Assembly: GCA_019510125.1 (NCBI GenBank)
Contig: JAEKKX010000008.1
Coordinates: 1 to 64,000, forward strand
Source: Lysobacterales bacterium
GTDB lineage: Bacteria > Pseudomonadota > Gammaproteobacteria > Xanthomonadales > Xanthomonadaceae
Direction: 5' to 3'
Length of the DNA stretch: 64,000 nt
Shown here piece by piece: positions 7,452-16,691 of the stretch. The notes under the pieces were generated by a model. That model was not told the origin of the DNA. It did no database searches and was given only the letters and a program-made list of their open reading frames with translations. The translations under genes were made by a program, and so were the position numbers. Positions within the stretch are counted from its first letter, which is position 1. Every line of letters starts with the position of its first letter.

Positions 7452-8696
7452 ATGCAAGACGTCCGCCAGCTCCTGACCACCCTCCGTGGCCGCTACAACC
7501 AGCGGGAGCTGGCCGAGGCGATCGGCATCAACGTCCGCACCCTGCGGCGCTGGGAGGTCGGGGAGACGGAGCCTCCGCCGTACGCCGCCGACGCCATCCG
7601 CCAGCGGCTGCTGCCGCTGTCGGATCTGATCGGCCGGGACGACGGTGACTTCCGTTTCATCGACCTGTTCGCCGGGATCGGCGGTATCCGGATGGCCTTC
7701 GAGGCCCACGGCGGGCACTGCGTCTTCACCAGCGAGTGGAACCCCTACGCCCAGAAGACCTACCTGGCCAATTTTCCGGAGTCGGCCCACGCACTGGAAG
7801 GCGACATCACCAAGGTAGACGAGCGGGACATCCCCGATCACGACGTGCTGCTTGCCGGGTTCCCCTGCCAACCGTTCAGCATCGCCGGCGTGTCCAAGAA
7901 GAACGCCCTAGGCCGGGCACACGGTTTCGCGGACGAGACGCAGGGCACGCTCTTCTTCGACGTGGCCCGCATCATCGCGGCCAAGCGGCCAGCCGCGTTC
8001 CTGCTGGAGAACGTCAAGAACCTCGTCAGTCACGACAAGGGGAACACCTTCCGGGTCATCAAGCGGGTCCTGGAAGAGGAACTGGGCTATCACATCGACT
8101 GCAGGGTCGTGGACGGCGCGCACTTCGTACCCCAGCACCGCGAGCGCATCCTGATCGTCGGCTTCCGCGAGAAGACCGACTTCACCTTCGACGACATGCA
8201 GCTTCCCGAGAGCAAGCCGAAGCTGTCCAGCATCCTGCACCCGCAGGACGGTACCGAGGAGCCTGAAGCGCACTACACGATCGGCCCCAAGGCGAAGGTC
8301 GATGACCGCTATACGCTCACTCCTAATCTGTGGGCCTATCTGCAAGCCTATGCGGAGAAGCACCGTGCCGCGGGCAACGGCTTCGGCTTCGGGCTGGTCA
8401 ACGGCGAGAGCGTCACTCGCACGCTCTCGGCTCGCTACTACAAGGACGGGTCGGAAATCCTGGTGTCGCAAGGCGCACGCAAACGACCGCGTCGACTCAC
8501 GCCGCGCGAGTGCGCCCGCCTGATGGGCTTTCCGGATGACTTCGTCATTCCGGTCAGCGACACGCAGGCCTACAAGCAGTTCGGCAACAGCGTCGTCATG
8601 CCGGTCATGCGTGAAGTCGCGCGCGTGATGAAGCCCCGGATCATGGGATTGGTCGATCCCGAACTGGCCCGGCAGAAGTCCTTGATGGCTGCGTGA
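7452..8696 (+). CDS. dcm: Dcm-family DNA (cytosine-5-)-methyltransferase with N-terminal HTH
   Basis: 414 residues; transfers methyl from SAM to C5 of cytosine. ATG at 7452 places an XRE-like HTH at the very N-terminus (QRELAEAIGINVRTLRRWE), followed by the methylase domain: FIDLFAGIGGIRMAFE (SAM site), GFPCQPFS with catalytic Cys139, FLLENVKNL (ENV), QHRERI (QxRxR) and C-terminal QFGNSVV. Many blocks match E. coli Dcm closely (for example GVSKKNALGRAHGF and RTLSARYYKDG), so CCWGG is the likely target (inference). The in-frame extension to 7344 crosses the operator and is rejected. vsr starts one base after its stop. The HTH and the upstream palindrome suggest self-repression that times restriction after methylation. 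Confidence 0.93.
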   Translation: MQDVRQLLTTLRGRYNQRELAEAIGINVRTLRRWEVGETEPPPYAADAIRQRLLPLSDLIGRDDGDFRFIDLFAGIGGIRMAFEAHGGHCVFTSEWNPYAQKTYLANFPESAHALEGDITKVDERDIPDHDVLLAGFPCQPFSIAGVSKKNALGRAHGFADETQGTLFFDVARIIAAKRPAAFLLENVKNLVSHDKGNTFRVIKRVLEEELGYHIDCRVVDGAHFVPQHRERILIVGFREKTDFTFDDMQLPESKPKLSSILHPQDGTEEPEAHYTIGPKAKVDDRYTLTPNLWAYLQAYAEKHRAAGNGFGFGLVNGESVTRTLSARYYKDGSEILVSQGARKRPRRLTPRECARLMGFPDDFVIPVSDTQAYKQFGNSVVMPVMREVARVMKPRIMGLVDPELARQKSLMAA

Positions 8697-8697
8697 A

Positions 8698-9132
8698 GTG
8701 ACGGACGTCGTCGATCGGGCAACGCGCAGCCGGATGATGTCCGGCATCCGCGGCAAGAACACCAGGCCCGAGCGCATCGTGCGCAGCTTCCTGCATCGTG
8801 CAGGGCTCCGTTTCCGGCTCCATGCGAAACTGCCGGGCAAGCCCGATCTGGTCCTGCCCAAATATCGAACCGTCGTGCTGGTGCATGGTTGCTTCTGGCA
8901 TCGGCACGAGGGCTGCTGCTATGCAACGAACCCGGCCAGCAATCCCGGGTTCTGGCAGGAGAAGTTCGCCGCCAACGTCCTTCGTGACAGGAAAGTGGAA
9001 GCGAAACTGGAAGCGGCAGGTTGGCGGGTATGCGTGATCTGGTCCTGCCAGTTGGACGATTCCAGCCTTCAGCGGCTTGTTGAGACAATCAGGAATGGGG
9101 GCGACGATGGGCTTTCACCCGGAATGGAATGA
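8698..9132 (+). CDS. vsr: Very short patch repair endonuclease Vsr
   Basis: 144 residues from a GTG start one base after the methyltransferase stop. Vsr nicks 5' of the T in T:G mismatches that arise when 5-methylcytosine made by a Dcm-type enzyme deaminates. The family opening DRATRSRMMSGIRGKNTRPE is present, with catalytic Asp50 (KPDLVLP), His63, and zinc ligands in HGCFWHRHEGC (Cys65, His70, Cys73) plus a late Cys. Length is typical (E. coli Vsr 156). Its pairing with a Dcm-like enzyme fits its repair role. It overlaps the start of the restriction endonuclease gene. Confidence 0.95.
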   Translation: MTDVVDRATRSRMMSGIRGKNTRPERIVRSFLHRAGLRFRLHAKLPGKPDLVLPKYRTVVLVHGCFWHRHEGCCYATNPASNPGFWQEKFAANVLRDRKVEAKLEAAGWRVCVIWSCQLDDSSLQRLVETIRNGGDDGLSPGME

Positions 9133-10432
9133 TCTTTCGGCCTGGATCAAGCGCAGCCAGCGGCTCTTCATCAAGAAGCTGTCGCGGAACGATGTCTCGT
9201 GGGCCGACGGGGCAGAAAACGGCCACCAGAACGGCTTCTTCATCCCCCGGGAAATTCTCGAGTCCGGTTTCTTTCCTGCGCTGAAGAACTCCAATCCCGC
9301 AAAGCCGCACATCTTCGATGTCGAGTACCCGGTCTTCTGGCCTGCATCAGGCGAGGTGAGAGCTTCGACCATCAAGTATTTTTCGCTGCGCTATCCCGGA
9401 ACGCCGAAGGAGAAGCCACGATACGAGTGTCAGCACACCGGCATGCCCAAAGATCAGTTCCAGTCGCTTCCGCCCGCGTCGTTGCTGCTGGTCGGGAAAC
9501 TGGAGGAACCGCTCTCCGGTGCCGACTACTGGTTTGCCGTCGTCAGTTCCGTGAGCGAAGAAGCCGAGATCATCGAGACATCCTTCGACCTCGATGCGGA
9601 TTTCCACTTCGGACTGTTCGATCCGGCTTCCCTGGCGGCTCCCTCGTCCTCGGTCGATCAATTGATCGAGGAGCTGTCCCGGGCGATCCGTGATGGAAAG
9701 GTGGAGGAATTCATCAGGCAGCAGACGCTTCCTTCGCCGGGAACTCTGGCCGGGCAGGCGCAGGACAGATGGTTGTCCGAGCATCGCATGCGTGACATGA
9801 ACCCGTTTGCCATCCGCGAGCCCGGCGATGCGGTGATGCGGATCAGCCGGGACATCGAATACGCGCTCTACAAGGACGCCGAGCTTCGATTCCGTGCCGC
9901 ACAGGTGGCTCGAATCCTGATCCAGGGGAGCGGCGATCCCGTGTCCAATCTCGTTCGGGGCTTTCCCGAACTGGACGCCATCTTCCTCAGCGCCGCGCAG
10001 ACGAGGAAAAGCCGCGCCGGCCTGTCCTTCGAACATCACGTCGAGCGCCTCCTCCGGGATGGCCGCATTCGCCATGAAGCACAGGCCGTGTTCGGGGGGC
10101 GCCGTCCGGACTTCGTCCTTCCCGACGTGAAAGCACTCAACGACAAGGGCGACGTGGTGATCGTCTCCCTGAAGACCACCCTGCGCGAGCGCTGGAAGCA
10201 ATTGGCCATGGAAAAACCTTTCGGGGCCATCTTCCTGGCAACGGTCGACGATCGTGTTTCCGGTGAGGCCATCGGTGAAATGCACCGCAACTCGATTGTG
10301 CTGGTCGTGCCGGAGTCGTTGAAGAAGTCTGATGAGTCCGTCTACAAGCCTCACGGGAACGTGATCACATTCAGGCAGTTTTTCGACGAAGAAGTGAAAT
10401 CGAAGCGTCCTTTCCTGATCTTGGGCCTGTAG
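9107..10432 (+). CDS. EcoRII-like type II restriction endonuclease
   Basis: 441 residues from ATG 9107 (GGGGG about 5 nt upstream); a TTG at 9077 is less likely. The C-terminal part carries the EcoRII-C type PD-(D/E)XK nuclease: Glu309 in GLSFEHHVERLL, Asp335 in RRPDFVLP and Lys356 in VSLKTTLRERWKQL, the last block strongly resembling the KTTCKDRWRQ segment of EcoRII. The N-terminal 250 residues would form the separate DNA-recognition (effector) domain of a type IIE enzyme. Together with the Dcm-like enzyme this predicts cleavage at CCWGG-like sites blocked by cytosine methylation (inference; CCNGG is possible). It overlaps vsr by 26 bp, so M, Vsr and R are one transcription unit. Confidence 0.82.
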   Translation: MGFHPEWNDLSAWIKRSQRLFIKKLSRNDVSWADGAENGHQNGFFIPREILESGFFPALKNSNPAKPHIFDVEYPVFWPASGEVRASTIKYFSLRYPGTPKEKPRYECQHTGMPKDQFQSLPPASLLLVGKLEEPLSGADYWFAVVSSVSEEAEIIETSFDLDADFHFGLFDPASLAAPSSSVDQLIEELSRAIRDGKVEEFIRQQTLPSPGTLAGQAQDRWLSEHRMRDMNPFAIREPGDAVMRISRDIEYALYKDAELRFRAAQVARILIQGSGDPVSNLVRGFPELDAIFLSAAQTRKSRAGLSFEHHVERLLRDGRIRHEAQAVFGGRRPDFVLPDVKALNDKGDVVIVSLKTTLRERWKQLAMEKPFGAIFLATVDDRVSGEAIGEMHRNSIVLVVPESLKKSDESVYKPHGNVITFRQFFDEEVKSKRPFLILGL

Positions 10433-10544
10433 TCGCATGCTTTTCCTGCAGCGAGAACTGTCGGCCGACGTCTTGGTTTGCACCGAGATCGAAGCTGTCT
10501 CAATCGGGTGTGATACGACCTGAGTGATTCCAGTCGATCACCCA

Positions 10545-10580
10545 ACAAAAAAGCCGACCCGTGAAGGTCGGCTTCTTGTT
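10545..10580 (-). terminator. Terminator downstream of tRNA-Ala
   Basis: Reading on the minus strand, a stem AAGCCGACC/GGTCGGCTT with loop TTCACG is followed by a T-run (TTTTTTG). It lies directly after the tRNA 3' end and may also stop transcripts from the island. The remaining 10433-10544 sequence shows no gene. Confidence 0.8.
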
Positions 10581-10656
<76 letters not shown>

Positions 10657-10745
10657 GTGAACTCGGGTGGATCGACGCCGGGGGTGCCGGCGCTGCGGGG
10701 GAGTGCTTGGGCTCCCGCGCGGGGTGGCAAGTATAAGCGGGCCGG

Positions 10746-11900
10746 TCAGCCGTTGCCAATCGGGGTGGGCGGGGAACCGAGCAACGGGGCGAGGACGGGT
10801 TCGAGTTCGGTCCGGCGCCAGCCGGCGAGGGCGCCGGGCCAGTCCTCGCCGTCCTGCAGGGCCTCGATCCACCGGCGCGAGGCCAGCACGCCGTCGGGCA
10901 GGCCCAGCTCGGCGCTGCGGGCGGCGACCGCCTGCTGCAGGCGCTTGTAGGCGTTGCGGTCGCGGTCGTCGCCGCGGGCGGGGGGCAGGGCGTCTTCGTC
11001 GGGCAGCGGCGTGGTCAGGGCGTCGAACACCTCGGCCGCCAGCTTCTTCGGGGCCTTGGGCTGGCCGTCGAACAGCCGCTGCAGGGCGCCGAGGTCGCGC
11101 GGCGGGGTGCGGGCGAGCGCCTGCGCCAGTTCGTTGTCGAGCAGCCAACTGCGCGGGCGGTCCGAACTGCGGGCGCGGGCCTCGCGCCAGCGCAGCAGGC
11201 GCAGCAGGCGGATCTGGCCGTCGCGGTCGAGGAACTGCGCCGAGCGCATCCCCAGGTGCGGCCAGCGCTCCGGGGTGTCGTCGGCGGCGTTGGCGAGCAT
11301 CCGCGCGCAGTCTTCCTCCAGCCACGGCAGGCGGCCGGCGGTGTCGAGGCGGTCGCGGAGCAGACGCCAGGCGGCGTCGAGGTGGCGCACGTCGTCGGCG
11401 GCGTAGTGCAGTTGCGACGGCGACAGCGGCCGGCGCAGCCAGTCGGAGCGGGTCTCGCCCTTGTCGACCTCCACGCCCAGCAGCTCGGCCATCAGGCGCT
11501 GGTAGCCAAGCCCCGCGCCGACGCCGCACAGTGCGGCGGCGATCTGGGTGTCGAACAGCGGCGCGGGCAGGGCGCCGCAGGCGTGGCGGAAGGCGATCAG
11601 GTCCTCGCCGGCACTGTGCATCAGCTTGAGCGAGCGCGGGTCGGCGAGCACCTGCGCCAGCGCCTCGGGCATGCCGGGAACCAGCGGATCGACCAGCAGG
11701 ATGCCGTCGTCCGCACCGCCGTCGTCGGCGTCGCCGGTCGCGATCTGCACCAGCGCCAGTTGCGGCCAGTAGGTGCGTTCGCGGACGAACTCGGTGTCCA
11801 GCGCGAGCCGCTCCGGCGGCGCGGCGATCAGGGGCGAGAGGGCGGCGGGGTCGTCGATCCAGCGGGGCAAAGGGCGGGTCCTGCGGCGGAAAGTCCTCAT
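10746..11900 (-). CDS. rnd: Ribonuclease D
   Basis: 384 residues; 3'-5' exoribonuclease that trims tRNA precursors. The DEDD exonuclease domain is clear: [15 protein letters not shown] (Exo I), [10 protein letters not shown] (Exo II) and YAADDVRHL (Exo III with the Y..D of the DEDDy class). HRDC-type helical domains follow (about 205-384, [17 protein letters not shown] in the first). It lies just upstream of, and in the same direction as, tRNA-Ala. The length matches family members (about 370-390). Confidence 0.95.
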   Translation of the reverse strand: MRTFRRRTRPLPRWIDDPAALSPLIAAPPERLALDTEFVRERTYWPQLALVQIATGDADDGGADDGILLVDPLVPGMPEALAQVLADPRSLKLMHSAGEDLIAFRHACGALPAPLFDTQIAAALCGVGAGLGYQRLMAELLGVEVDKGETRSDWLRRPLSPSQLHYAADDVRHLDAAWRLLRDRLDTAGRLPWLEEDCARMLANAADDTPERWPHLGMRSAQFLDRDGQIRLLRLLRWREARARSSDRPRSWLLDNELAQALARTPPRDLGALQRLFDGQPKAPKKLAAEVFDALTTPLPDEDALPPARGDDRDRNAYKRLQQAVAARSAELGLPDGVLASRRWIEALQDGEDWPGALAGWRRTELEPVLAPLLGSPPTPIGNG

Positions 11901-11948
11901 GCTACCGGAGTGCGGGATCGGTCATGCCCGATGGGGTAAGGTGCGGGC

Positions 11949-13847
11949 GTGAATCGGTGGGCGGCGACGACGATGACGGGCAGGGCGGCGACGGGCGCGA
12001 TGGCGCTGGCGTTCGCGTGCCTGGCGCCGGCCGGCTGCGACCGCGCGCCGCCGCCGCCGCCGCCGCCGAAACCCGTGCCCGCGACCGTGGCCGGGGCGCC
12101 GGTGGAAGGGCTGGTGACGGTCAGCGGCGACGACAGCGTGGTCGCGCGGCTGACCTGGCAGCGGCCGGCGGTGACCCTGGATCCGGCCGACCTGCCCGCG
12201 GTGCGCCGCCGCGCCGCCGACGCGCTGGCCGAGGACCGCCTGTACGAGAACGCCGACGCCGCGCTGCCGCTGCTGCTGGCGCTGCTCGCGCGCGACCCTG
12301 CGGACGCGCAGGCGCAGGCGCTGCTCGCGCGCGCGCTGGCGAAGCTGCGCGCGGACGGCGACGCCGCGCTGGCCGACGCCGGCGACGATCCGGAGGCGCT
12401 GCGCCGGGCCGAAGCCGTGGCCGCGGTGCTGCGCAGCGTCGGCACCGACGAAGCGCCCGATGGCGTGGCCTACCTGCAGCGGGTGGACGTCGCCGAGCGC
12501 CTGTGGGAACTGAACGAGAGCGCCGAGGCCGCGCTGGCGGCCGGCAAGCTCGGCATGGAGGACGAACAGGCGCTGGCGCTGTTCCGGCAGGCGCTGTCGC
12601 TGTCGCCGGGCCAGCCGCGGGCGACCCAGGGCGTGGCCGCGGTCGAGAGCGCGATGCTGCGCCGGGCCGAGGACGCCGCGACCCGCATGGATTTCGACGA
12701 GGCCGAGCGCTGGCTGGCGCTGGCGAAGACGGTGCGCCCGGAGATGCACACCGCGGAGGCGAGCCGGGCGATCGTCGAGGACATCCGCCGCATCCACATC
12801 GCCCGACTGCGCGACGAAGGCCTGGCGCTGCTGGCCGAGCCCCACGTGCCGGGCCATCTGGAGGGCGCGCGCGAACGGCTGGCGGAACTGCTGCGCATCG
12901 CCCGCCCCGGCGACCCCGCCGCGGCGGAACTGCGCAATCGCATCGACCTGGCCGCGCACTACGGGCTGATGCGCCCCGGGCAGCGCTTCACCGACGCGCT
13001 GCAGGGCGGCGGGCGCGGGCCGGAGATGGTGGTCGTGCCGCACGGCGGCTTCCGCATGGGCGCGCGCGCCACCGAGCCCGACGCCACCGACGCCGAACGC
13101 CCGCAGCGCTACGTGCGCTTCGAGCGCGGCTTCGGCATCGCCCGCACCGAGGTCACGGTCGGCCAGTTCCGGCGCTTCGTCGAGGCCAGCGGCTACCGGC
13201 CGCGGGCGGTCCGCCGCGGCCACTCGCTGGTCTACGACGACCGCGGTGGCAACTTCGTGCGCCGCAGCGGCGTGGACTGGCGGTTCGACTACCGCGGGCG
13301 GCCCGCCGCCGACGACATGCCGGTGGTCCACGTCAGCGCGAAGGACGCCGAGGCCTACGCGCGCTGGCTGTCGGACCGCAGCGGACAGCGCTACCGGCTG
13401 CCGAGCGAGGCGGAGTTCGAATACGCGCTGCGCGCCGGCCAGCCGGGGCGCTATCCGTGGGGCGACCGGCCGCCGACGCCGGGCACCGGCAACCTCACCG
13501 GCGGCGACGACCGTTCGCCGGGGGGGCGCAGTTGGGGCAACGCCTTCGCCGGCTACGGCGACGGCTGGTGGGGCCCGGCGCCGGTGGCGCGGTTCCGGGC
13601 GAACGCCTTCGGCATCCACGATCTCGAGGGCAACGTCAGCGAGTGGGTGGCCGACTGCTGGCACGAGGGCTATCGCCGCGCGCCGACCCAGGGCGAGGCC
13701 TGGATCAACCCCGGCTGCCGCACCCGGGTGATCCGCGGCGGCGCCTGGGGCAACGCGCCGGCCCAGACCCGCGCCGCGTGGCGGCGGTCGGCGCAGTCGG
13801 ACGCGACCAACGCCCTGACCGGCTTCCGGGTGGTGCGCGACCTGTAG
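11949..13847 (+). CDS. Lipoprotein with C-terminal formylglycine-generating-enzyme-type (SUMF1) domain
   Basis: 632 residues from GTG 11949. The N-terminus is a lipoprotein signal with lipobox APAG-Cys30, then a Pro-rich tether. Residues 40-340 are helical and Ala-rich with TPR-like repeats (for example ALALFRQALSLSPGQPRATQG). From about 359 the protein has the SUMF1/FGE-sulfatase fold: GGFRMGA, RTEVTVGQFRRFVEASGYRP, MPVVHVSAKDAEAYARWLS, YRLPSEAEFEYALRAG, GNVSEWVADCW, RVIRGGAWGN and a final TGFRVVRDL. Most bacterial proteins of this type are not sulfatase activators but sugar-binding or enzymatic relatives; the function here is not determined. Likely anchored at the envelope facing the periplasm. 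It diverges from rnd. Confidence 0.85.
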   Translation: MNRWAATTMTGRAATGAMALAFACLAPAGCDRAPPPPPPPKPVPATVAGAPVEGLVTVSGDDSVVARLTWQRPAVTLDPADLPAVRRRAADALAEDRLYENADAALPLLLALLARDPADAQAQALLARALAKLRADGDAALADAGDDPEALRRAEAVAAVLRSVGTDEAPDGVAYLQRVDVAERLWELNESAEAALAAGKLGMEDEQALALFRQALSLSPGQPRATQGVAAVESAMLRRAEDAATRMDFDEAERWLALAKTVRPEMHTAEASRAIVEDIRRIHIARLRDEGLALLAEPHVPGHLEGARERLAELLRIARPGDPAAAELRNRIDLAAHYGLMRPGQRFTDALQGGGRGPEMVVVPHGGFRMGARATEPDATDAERPQRYVRFERGFGIARTEVTVGQFRRFVEASGYRPRAVRRGHSLVYDDRGGNFVRRSGVDWRFDYRGRPAADDMPVVHVSAKDAEAYARWLSDRSGQRYRLPSEAEFEYALRAGQPGRYPWGDRPPTPGTGNLTGGDDRSPGGRSWGNAFAGYGDGWWGPAPVARFRANAFGIHDLEGNVSEWVADCWHEGYRRAPTQGEAWINPGCRTRVIRGGAWGNAPAQTRAAWRRSAQSDATNALTGFRVVRDL

Positions 13848-13990
13848 CGGCGATCGGCGGGGCCTCCGCAGCCGGCACGACCGGCGTGCGGAATGCCCGC
13901 GGGAAGAAAAAGCCGTCGCCCGGCTTCGGATGCGACGGCGATCTCACTTATAGTCGTCGCGCAGACCGGCCGGGCCGGGAGGAGACGACC

Positions 13991-14896
13991 ATGCAGCAAG
14001 ACCCCTTCGGCAACGCGCAGTACGGCAACGGCCGCCCGCGCGGTCGCGGCATCAACCCGCGTTTCATCATCCTGCTGTTGTTCGCCGGCTACGCGGCGTA
14101 CTACTGGTTCTCCAATCGCAGCACCGACCCGCTGACCGGCGAGAAGGTCGTCATCGACAAGAGCATCTCGCCCGACGACGAAAAGGCGATGGGCCTGCAG
14201 GCGTACCAGGAAATCATGGCGCAGGAGCGCCCGGTCGATCCGAATTCGCAGGTCGCGCGGCAGATCCGCGGCATCGCCCAGCGGCTGATCGCGAAGATCC
14301 CGCAGGTGTCCGACGCGCTGGCCGCCGAGCACGGCCTGCAGGCGCAGCACATCGAGAACAGCTTCGACTGGGACGTCAACGTGCTGCAGTCCGACCAGGT
14401 CAACGCCTTCTGCCTCCCCGGCGGCAAGATGGCCGTCTACACCGGCCTGGTGCCGGTCGCGCAGAACGCCGACGCGATGGCGGTGGTGATGGGTCACGAG
14501 ATCACCCACGCCCTGCTGCGCCACGGCGCGCAGCGCATGACCGAGCAGAAGCTCACCCAGATGGGCCAGATGGCCGGCGCGATGAGCGGCATGGACCAGC
14601 AGTCGATGCAGGCGGTGATGGCGGTGTACGGCTACGGCCGCTCGCTGCCCTACGCGCGCAAGCAGGAGAGCCAGGCCGACGAGATGGGCCTGCTGCTCGC
14701 CGCCGCGGCCTGCTTCAACCCGGAGGAAGCGATCCCGCTTTGGGAACGCATGGACCAGGCCAGCGGCGGCCGCGCACAGCCCGAGTTCGCCTCGACCCAC
14801 CCCAATCCCGGCACCCGCATCGCCAACCTGCAGGCGCTGATGCCCAAGGCGATGGAGTACCGCAAGAAGTTCTGCGAGGAAGGCGCTTCGCGCTGA
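13991..14896 (+). CDS. M48-family metalloprotease, membrane-anchored
   Basis: 301 residues from ATG 13991 with GGAGGAG 8 nt upstream. One N-terminal membrane segment (about 24-38, FIILLLFAGYAAYYWF) is followed by a peptidase M48 domain: HEITH at 169-173 binds zinc and Glu226 in ESQADEMG is the third ligand; THPNPGTRIANL is the conserved C-terminal block. This is the LoiP/BepA-like class of periplasmic quality-control proteases rather than HtpX (only one membrane helix). A TATAGT hexamer at 13949-13954 is a plausible -10. A long in-frame upstream extension through the previous gene is a shadow. Confidence 0.88.
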   Translation: MQQDPFGNAQYGNGRPRGRGINPRFIILLLFAGYAAYYWFSNRSTDPLTGEKVVIDKSISPDDEKAMGLQAYQEIMAQERPVDPNSQVARQIRGIAQRLIAKIPQVSDALAAEHGLQAQHIENSFDWDVNVLQSDQVNAFCLPGGKMAVYTGLVPVAQNADAMAVVMGHEITHALLRHGAQRMTEQKLTQMGQMAGAMSGMDQQSMQAVMAVYGYGRSLPYARKQESQADEMGLLLAAAACFNPEEAIPLWERMDQASGGRAQPEFASTHPNPGTRIANLQALMPKAMEYRKKFCEEGASR

Positions 14897-14906
14897 GGAC
14901 CGCGGC

Positions 14907-15180
14907 ATGGACGCTGGATCGCGCTGGAAGCGCCGCATCGCCGCCGGGCTGGACAGCCCGGTCGCGGGGTTCCTGCGCGATGTGGTGGGCGCTGGCGACG
15001 GTGACCACCGTCGGCTACGGCGACATCTATCCGGTCACCGACGGCGGCCGGCTCTTCACCTTCGTGCTGCTGGTCGCCAGCCTCGGCATCGTGGCCGCGC
15101 CGGCGGGCATCTTCGCCTCGGCGCTACTGGCGGTGCGCAATCGCGAACGGCCCTCGGCCGCGTTCGACGACGAGGGCTGA
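14907..15180 (+). pseudogene. Remnant of an ion (potassium) channel gene
   Basis: A short N-terminal start (MDAGSRWKRRIAAGLDSP) is joined out of frame, at about 14976, to the pore and last helix of a potassium channel: AMWWALATVTTVGYGDIYPV (selectivity filter TVGYGD) and a hydrophobic segment ending at the stop 15178-15180. The voltage-sensor or first membrane helices that should lie between are missing, so a deletion has removed the middle of the gene and broken the frame. It should encode no functional channel. Confidence 0.7.
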
Positions 15181-15187
15181 TACGGGC

Positions 15188-15361
15188 TCAGAGATCCTTG
15201 AACAGCGTTGACAGCAGCAGCAGCGCGAACGCGGTGGTCAGCAACCAGAACGCATTGGGCGCGGCGATCGGGAAATATCCGAGCCGCCCGGCGATGCCGG
15301 CGCCACCGAGCAGCAGCGAGATCAGGAAGGCGGGCGTACTGGGCGGGGTAAGTCGGATCAT
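15188..15361 (-). CDS. Small two-helix membrane protein
   Basis: 57 residues from the minus-strand ATG at 15361: MIRLTPPSTPAFLISLLLGG then a second hydrophobic segment (NAFWLLTTAFALLLLSTLF) and a KDL end. Two membrane helices with a short basic loop. Small hypotheticals of this design are common in xanthomonads; function unknown. The longer frame starting at 15607 runs through repeat DNA and is not credible. Confidence 0.55.
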   Translation of the reverse strand: MIRLTPPSTPAFLISLLLGGAGIAGRLGYFPIAAPNAFWLLTTAFALLLLSTLFKDL

Positions 15362-15856
15362 CGTGGCGTTCTGGGTGGCGTGACGGAGGACGGGGAAGGT
15401 AGAGCGGGCGTCGGCCGGCTGCAATGGGGCCGTGGCTGATGGCCAATCCAGGCGGCCGCCCGCACCCGATTCGTCCTGACACCGCGGCAGGATCCATGTC
15501 CCTTCCCGCGCCCGGAGACCCGGGGGGCGGCGGACACGATGTCCGCCGTTTTTCGACGAGCCAGGACGCCTCGTCGAAAAATCCCGGCCACGGTTCCGTC
15601 GGCACATTTGCCTCGGCCCTGAAGCGTTTTCTTTCGCCCCTTTCTTTTTGAAAGGAAAGGGGCCCGCGCGCCAGCGCGGAAAAGGATTCCGGGCTTTCGC
15701 GGAAGGAAAGCAGATCCCTCGCCTGCGGCTCGGGATGACAACGGAAACGATCGAATGGATCCCGGCGTTCGCCGGGATGACGGCGGATGAGAGGCCGGAT
15801 GAGGCGAATCAGCCCGCCCCACTGCAGATGCAGGCCACAAAGGCGGTGAAGCCGCC
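15362..15856. other. 495-bp gene-free region with dispersed repeats
   Basis: No gene. It holds a CTTTC...GAAAG hairpin around 15640-15662, the phrase CCTGCGGCTCGGGATGAC common in xanthomonad intergenic repeats, and a REP-like palindrome TCCCGGCGTTCGCCGGGATGAC at 15760-15781, the reverse complement of the element at 3152-3173. Confidence 0.6.
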
Positions 15857-16597
15857 TCAGAAACTCATGAACAACCCGCCGTTCACCGGGATGTTCGCCC
15901 CGGTGATGAACCCGGCCTCGTCGTCGACCAGGAAGGCGACCGTGCGCGCGATTTCCGACGGCTTGCCGAGCCGGCCCACCGGCACCTTGTCGACGATGCC
16001 GGCGCGGATCTCGTCGGACATCGCCATCACCAGCGCGGTCTCGCAGTAGCCCGGCGACACCGAATTGACGGTCACGCCCTTGCGCGCGACCTCGCGCGCC
16101 AGCGCCATCGTGAAGCCGTGCATGCCGGCCTTGGCGGCGGCGTAGTTGGTCTGGCCGAACTGGCCGGTCTGGCCGTTGACCGAACTGATGTTGACGATCC
16201 GGCCGAAGCCGCGCGCGGTCATGCCTTCGACCGCGTGGCGGCAGAGGTTGAACACGCTGTCGAGGTTGACCGTCAGGACCGCGTCCCACTGCGGCCTGTC
16301 CATCTTGCGCAGGGTGCCGTCGCGGGTGATGCCTGCGGCATTGACCAGGATGTCGAGGCGGCCGTGATCGGCTTCCACCTGGCGCACCAGCGCGCCGCAG
16401 GCGTCGAAATCGGTCACGTCCAGCGGCGCGAAACGGATGTCCAGGCCCTCGACTTCGCGCTCGAATTCGGCGATGCGCTCGGCGCGGGCGCCGAGGTCGG
16501 CGGCGATCACCCGGCATCCGCCGCGGGCGAGGGTCGTGCAGATCTCGGTGCCGAGTCCGCCGATGCCGCCGGTCACGACGGCCACACGTTGCTGCAT
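15857..16597 (-). CDS. Acetoacetyl-CoA reductase-like SDR (PhaB paralogue)
   Basis: 246 residues from ATG 16597 (AGGGGA 7 nt upstream); the extension to 16633 is unnecessary. NADPH-dependent short-chain dehydrogenase: TGGIGGLG (dinucleotide site), NAAG, ISSVNGQTGQFGQTNYAAAK with the catalytic Ser/Tyr/Lys, and SPGYCETALVMAM. It is close in sequence to the phaB gene at 17451, so the two are paralogues on either side of phaR. Predicted to reduce acetoacetyl-CoA to 3-hydroxybutyryl-CoA for polyhydroxyalkanoate, though a 3-oxoacyl-ACP reductase role is possible. No phaC or phaA is in the window. Confidence 0.8.
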   Translation of the reverse strand: MQQRVAVVTGGIGGLGTEICTTLARGGCRVIAADLGARAERIAEFEREVEGLDIRFAPLDVTDFDACGALVRQVEADHGRLDILVNAAGITRDGTLRKMDRPQWDAVLTVNLDSVFNLCRHAVEGMTARGFGRIVNISSVNGQTGQFGQTNYAAAKAGMHGFTMALAREVARKGVTVNSVSPGYCETALVMAMSDEIRAGIVDKVPVGRLGKPSEIARTVAFLVDDEAGFITGANIPVNGGLFMSF

Positions 16598-16691
16598 GGT
16601 GCAATTCCCCTGTATTCGTGGAGTCTGGCGCATGTGCGCGACCGCGCTGTCGGCGGGTCTGCGCCGGCGCGGTGCGTGCGATGCGAGGCGA

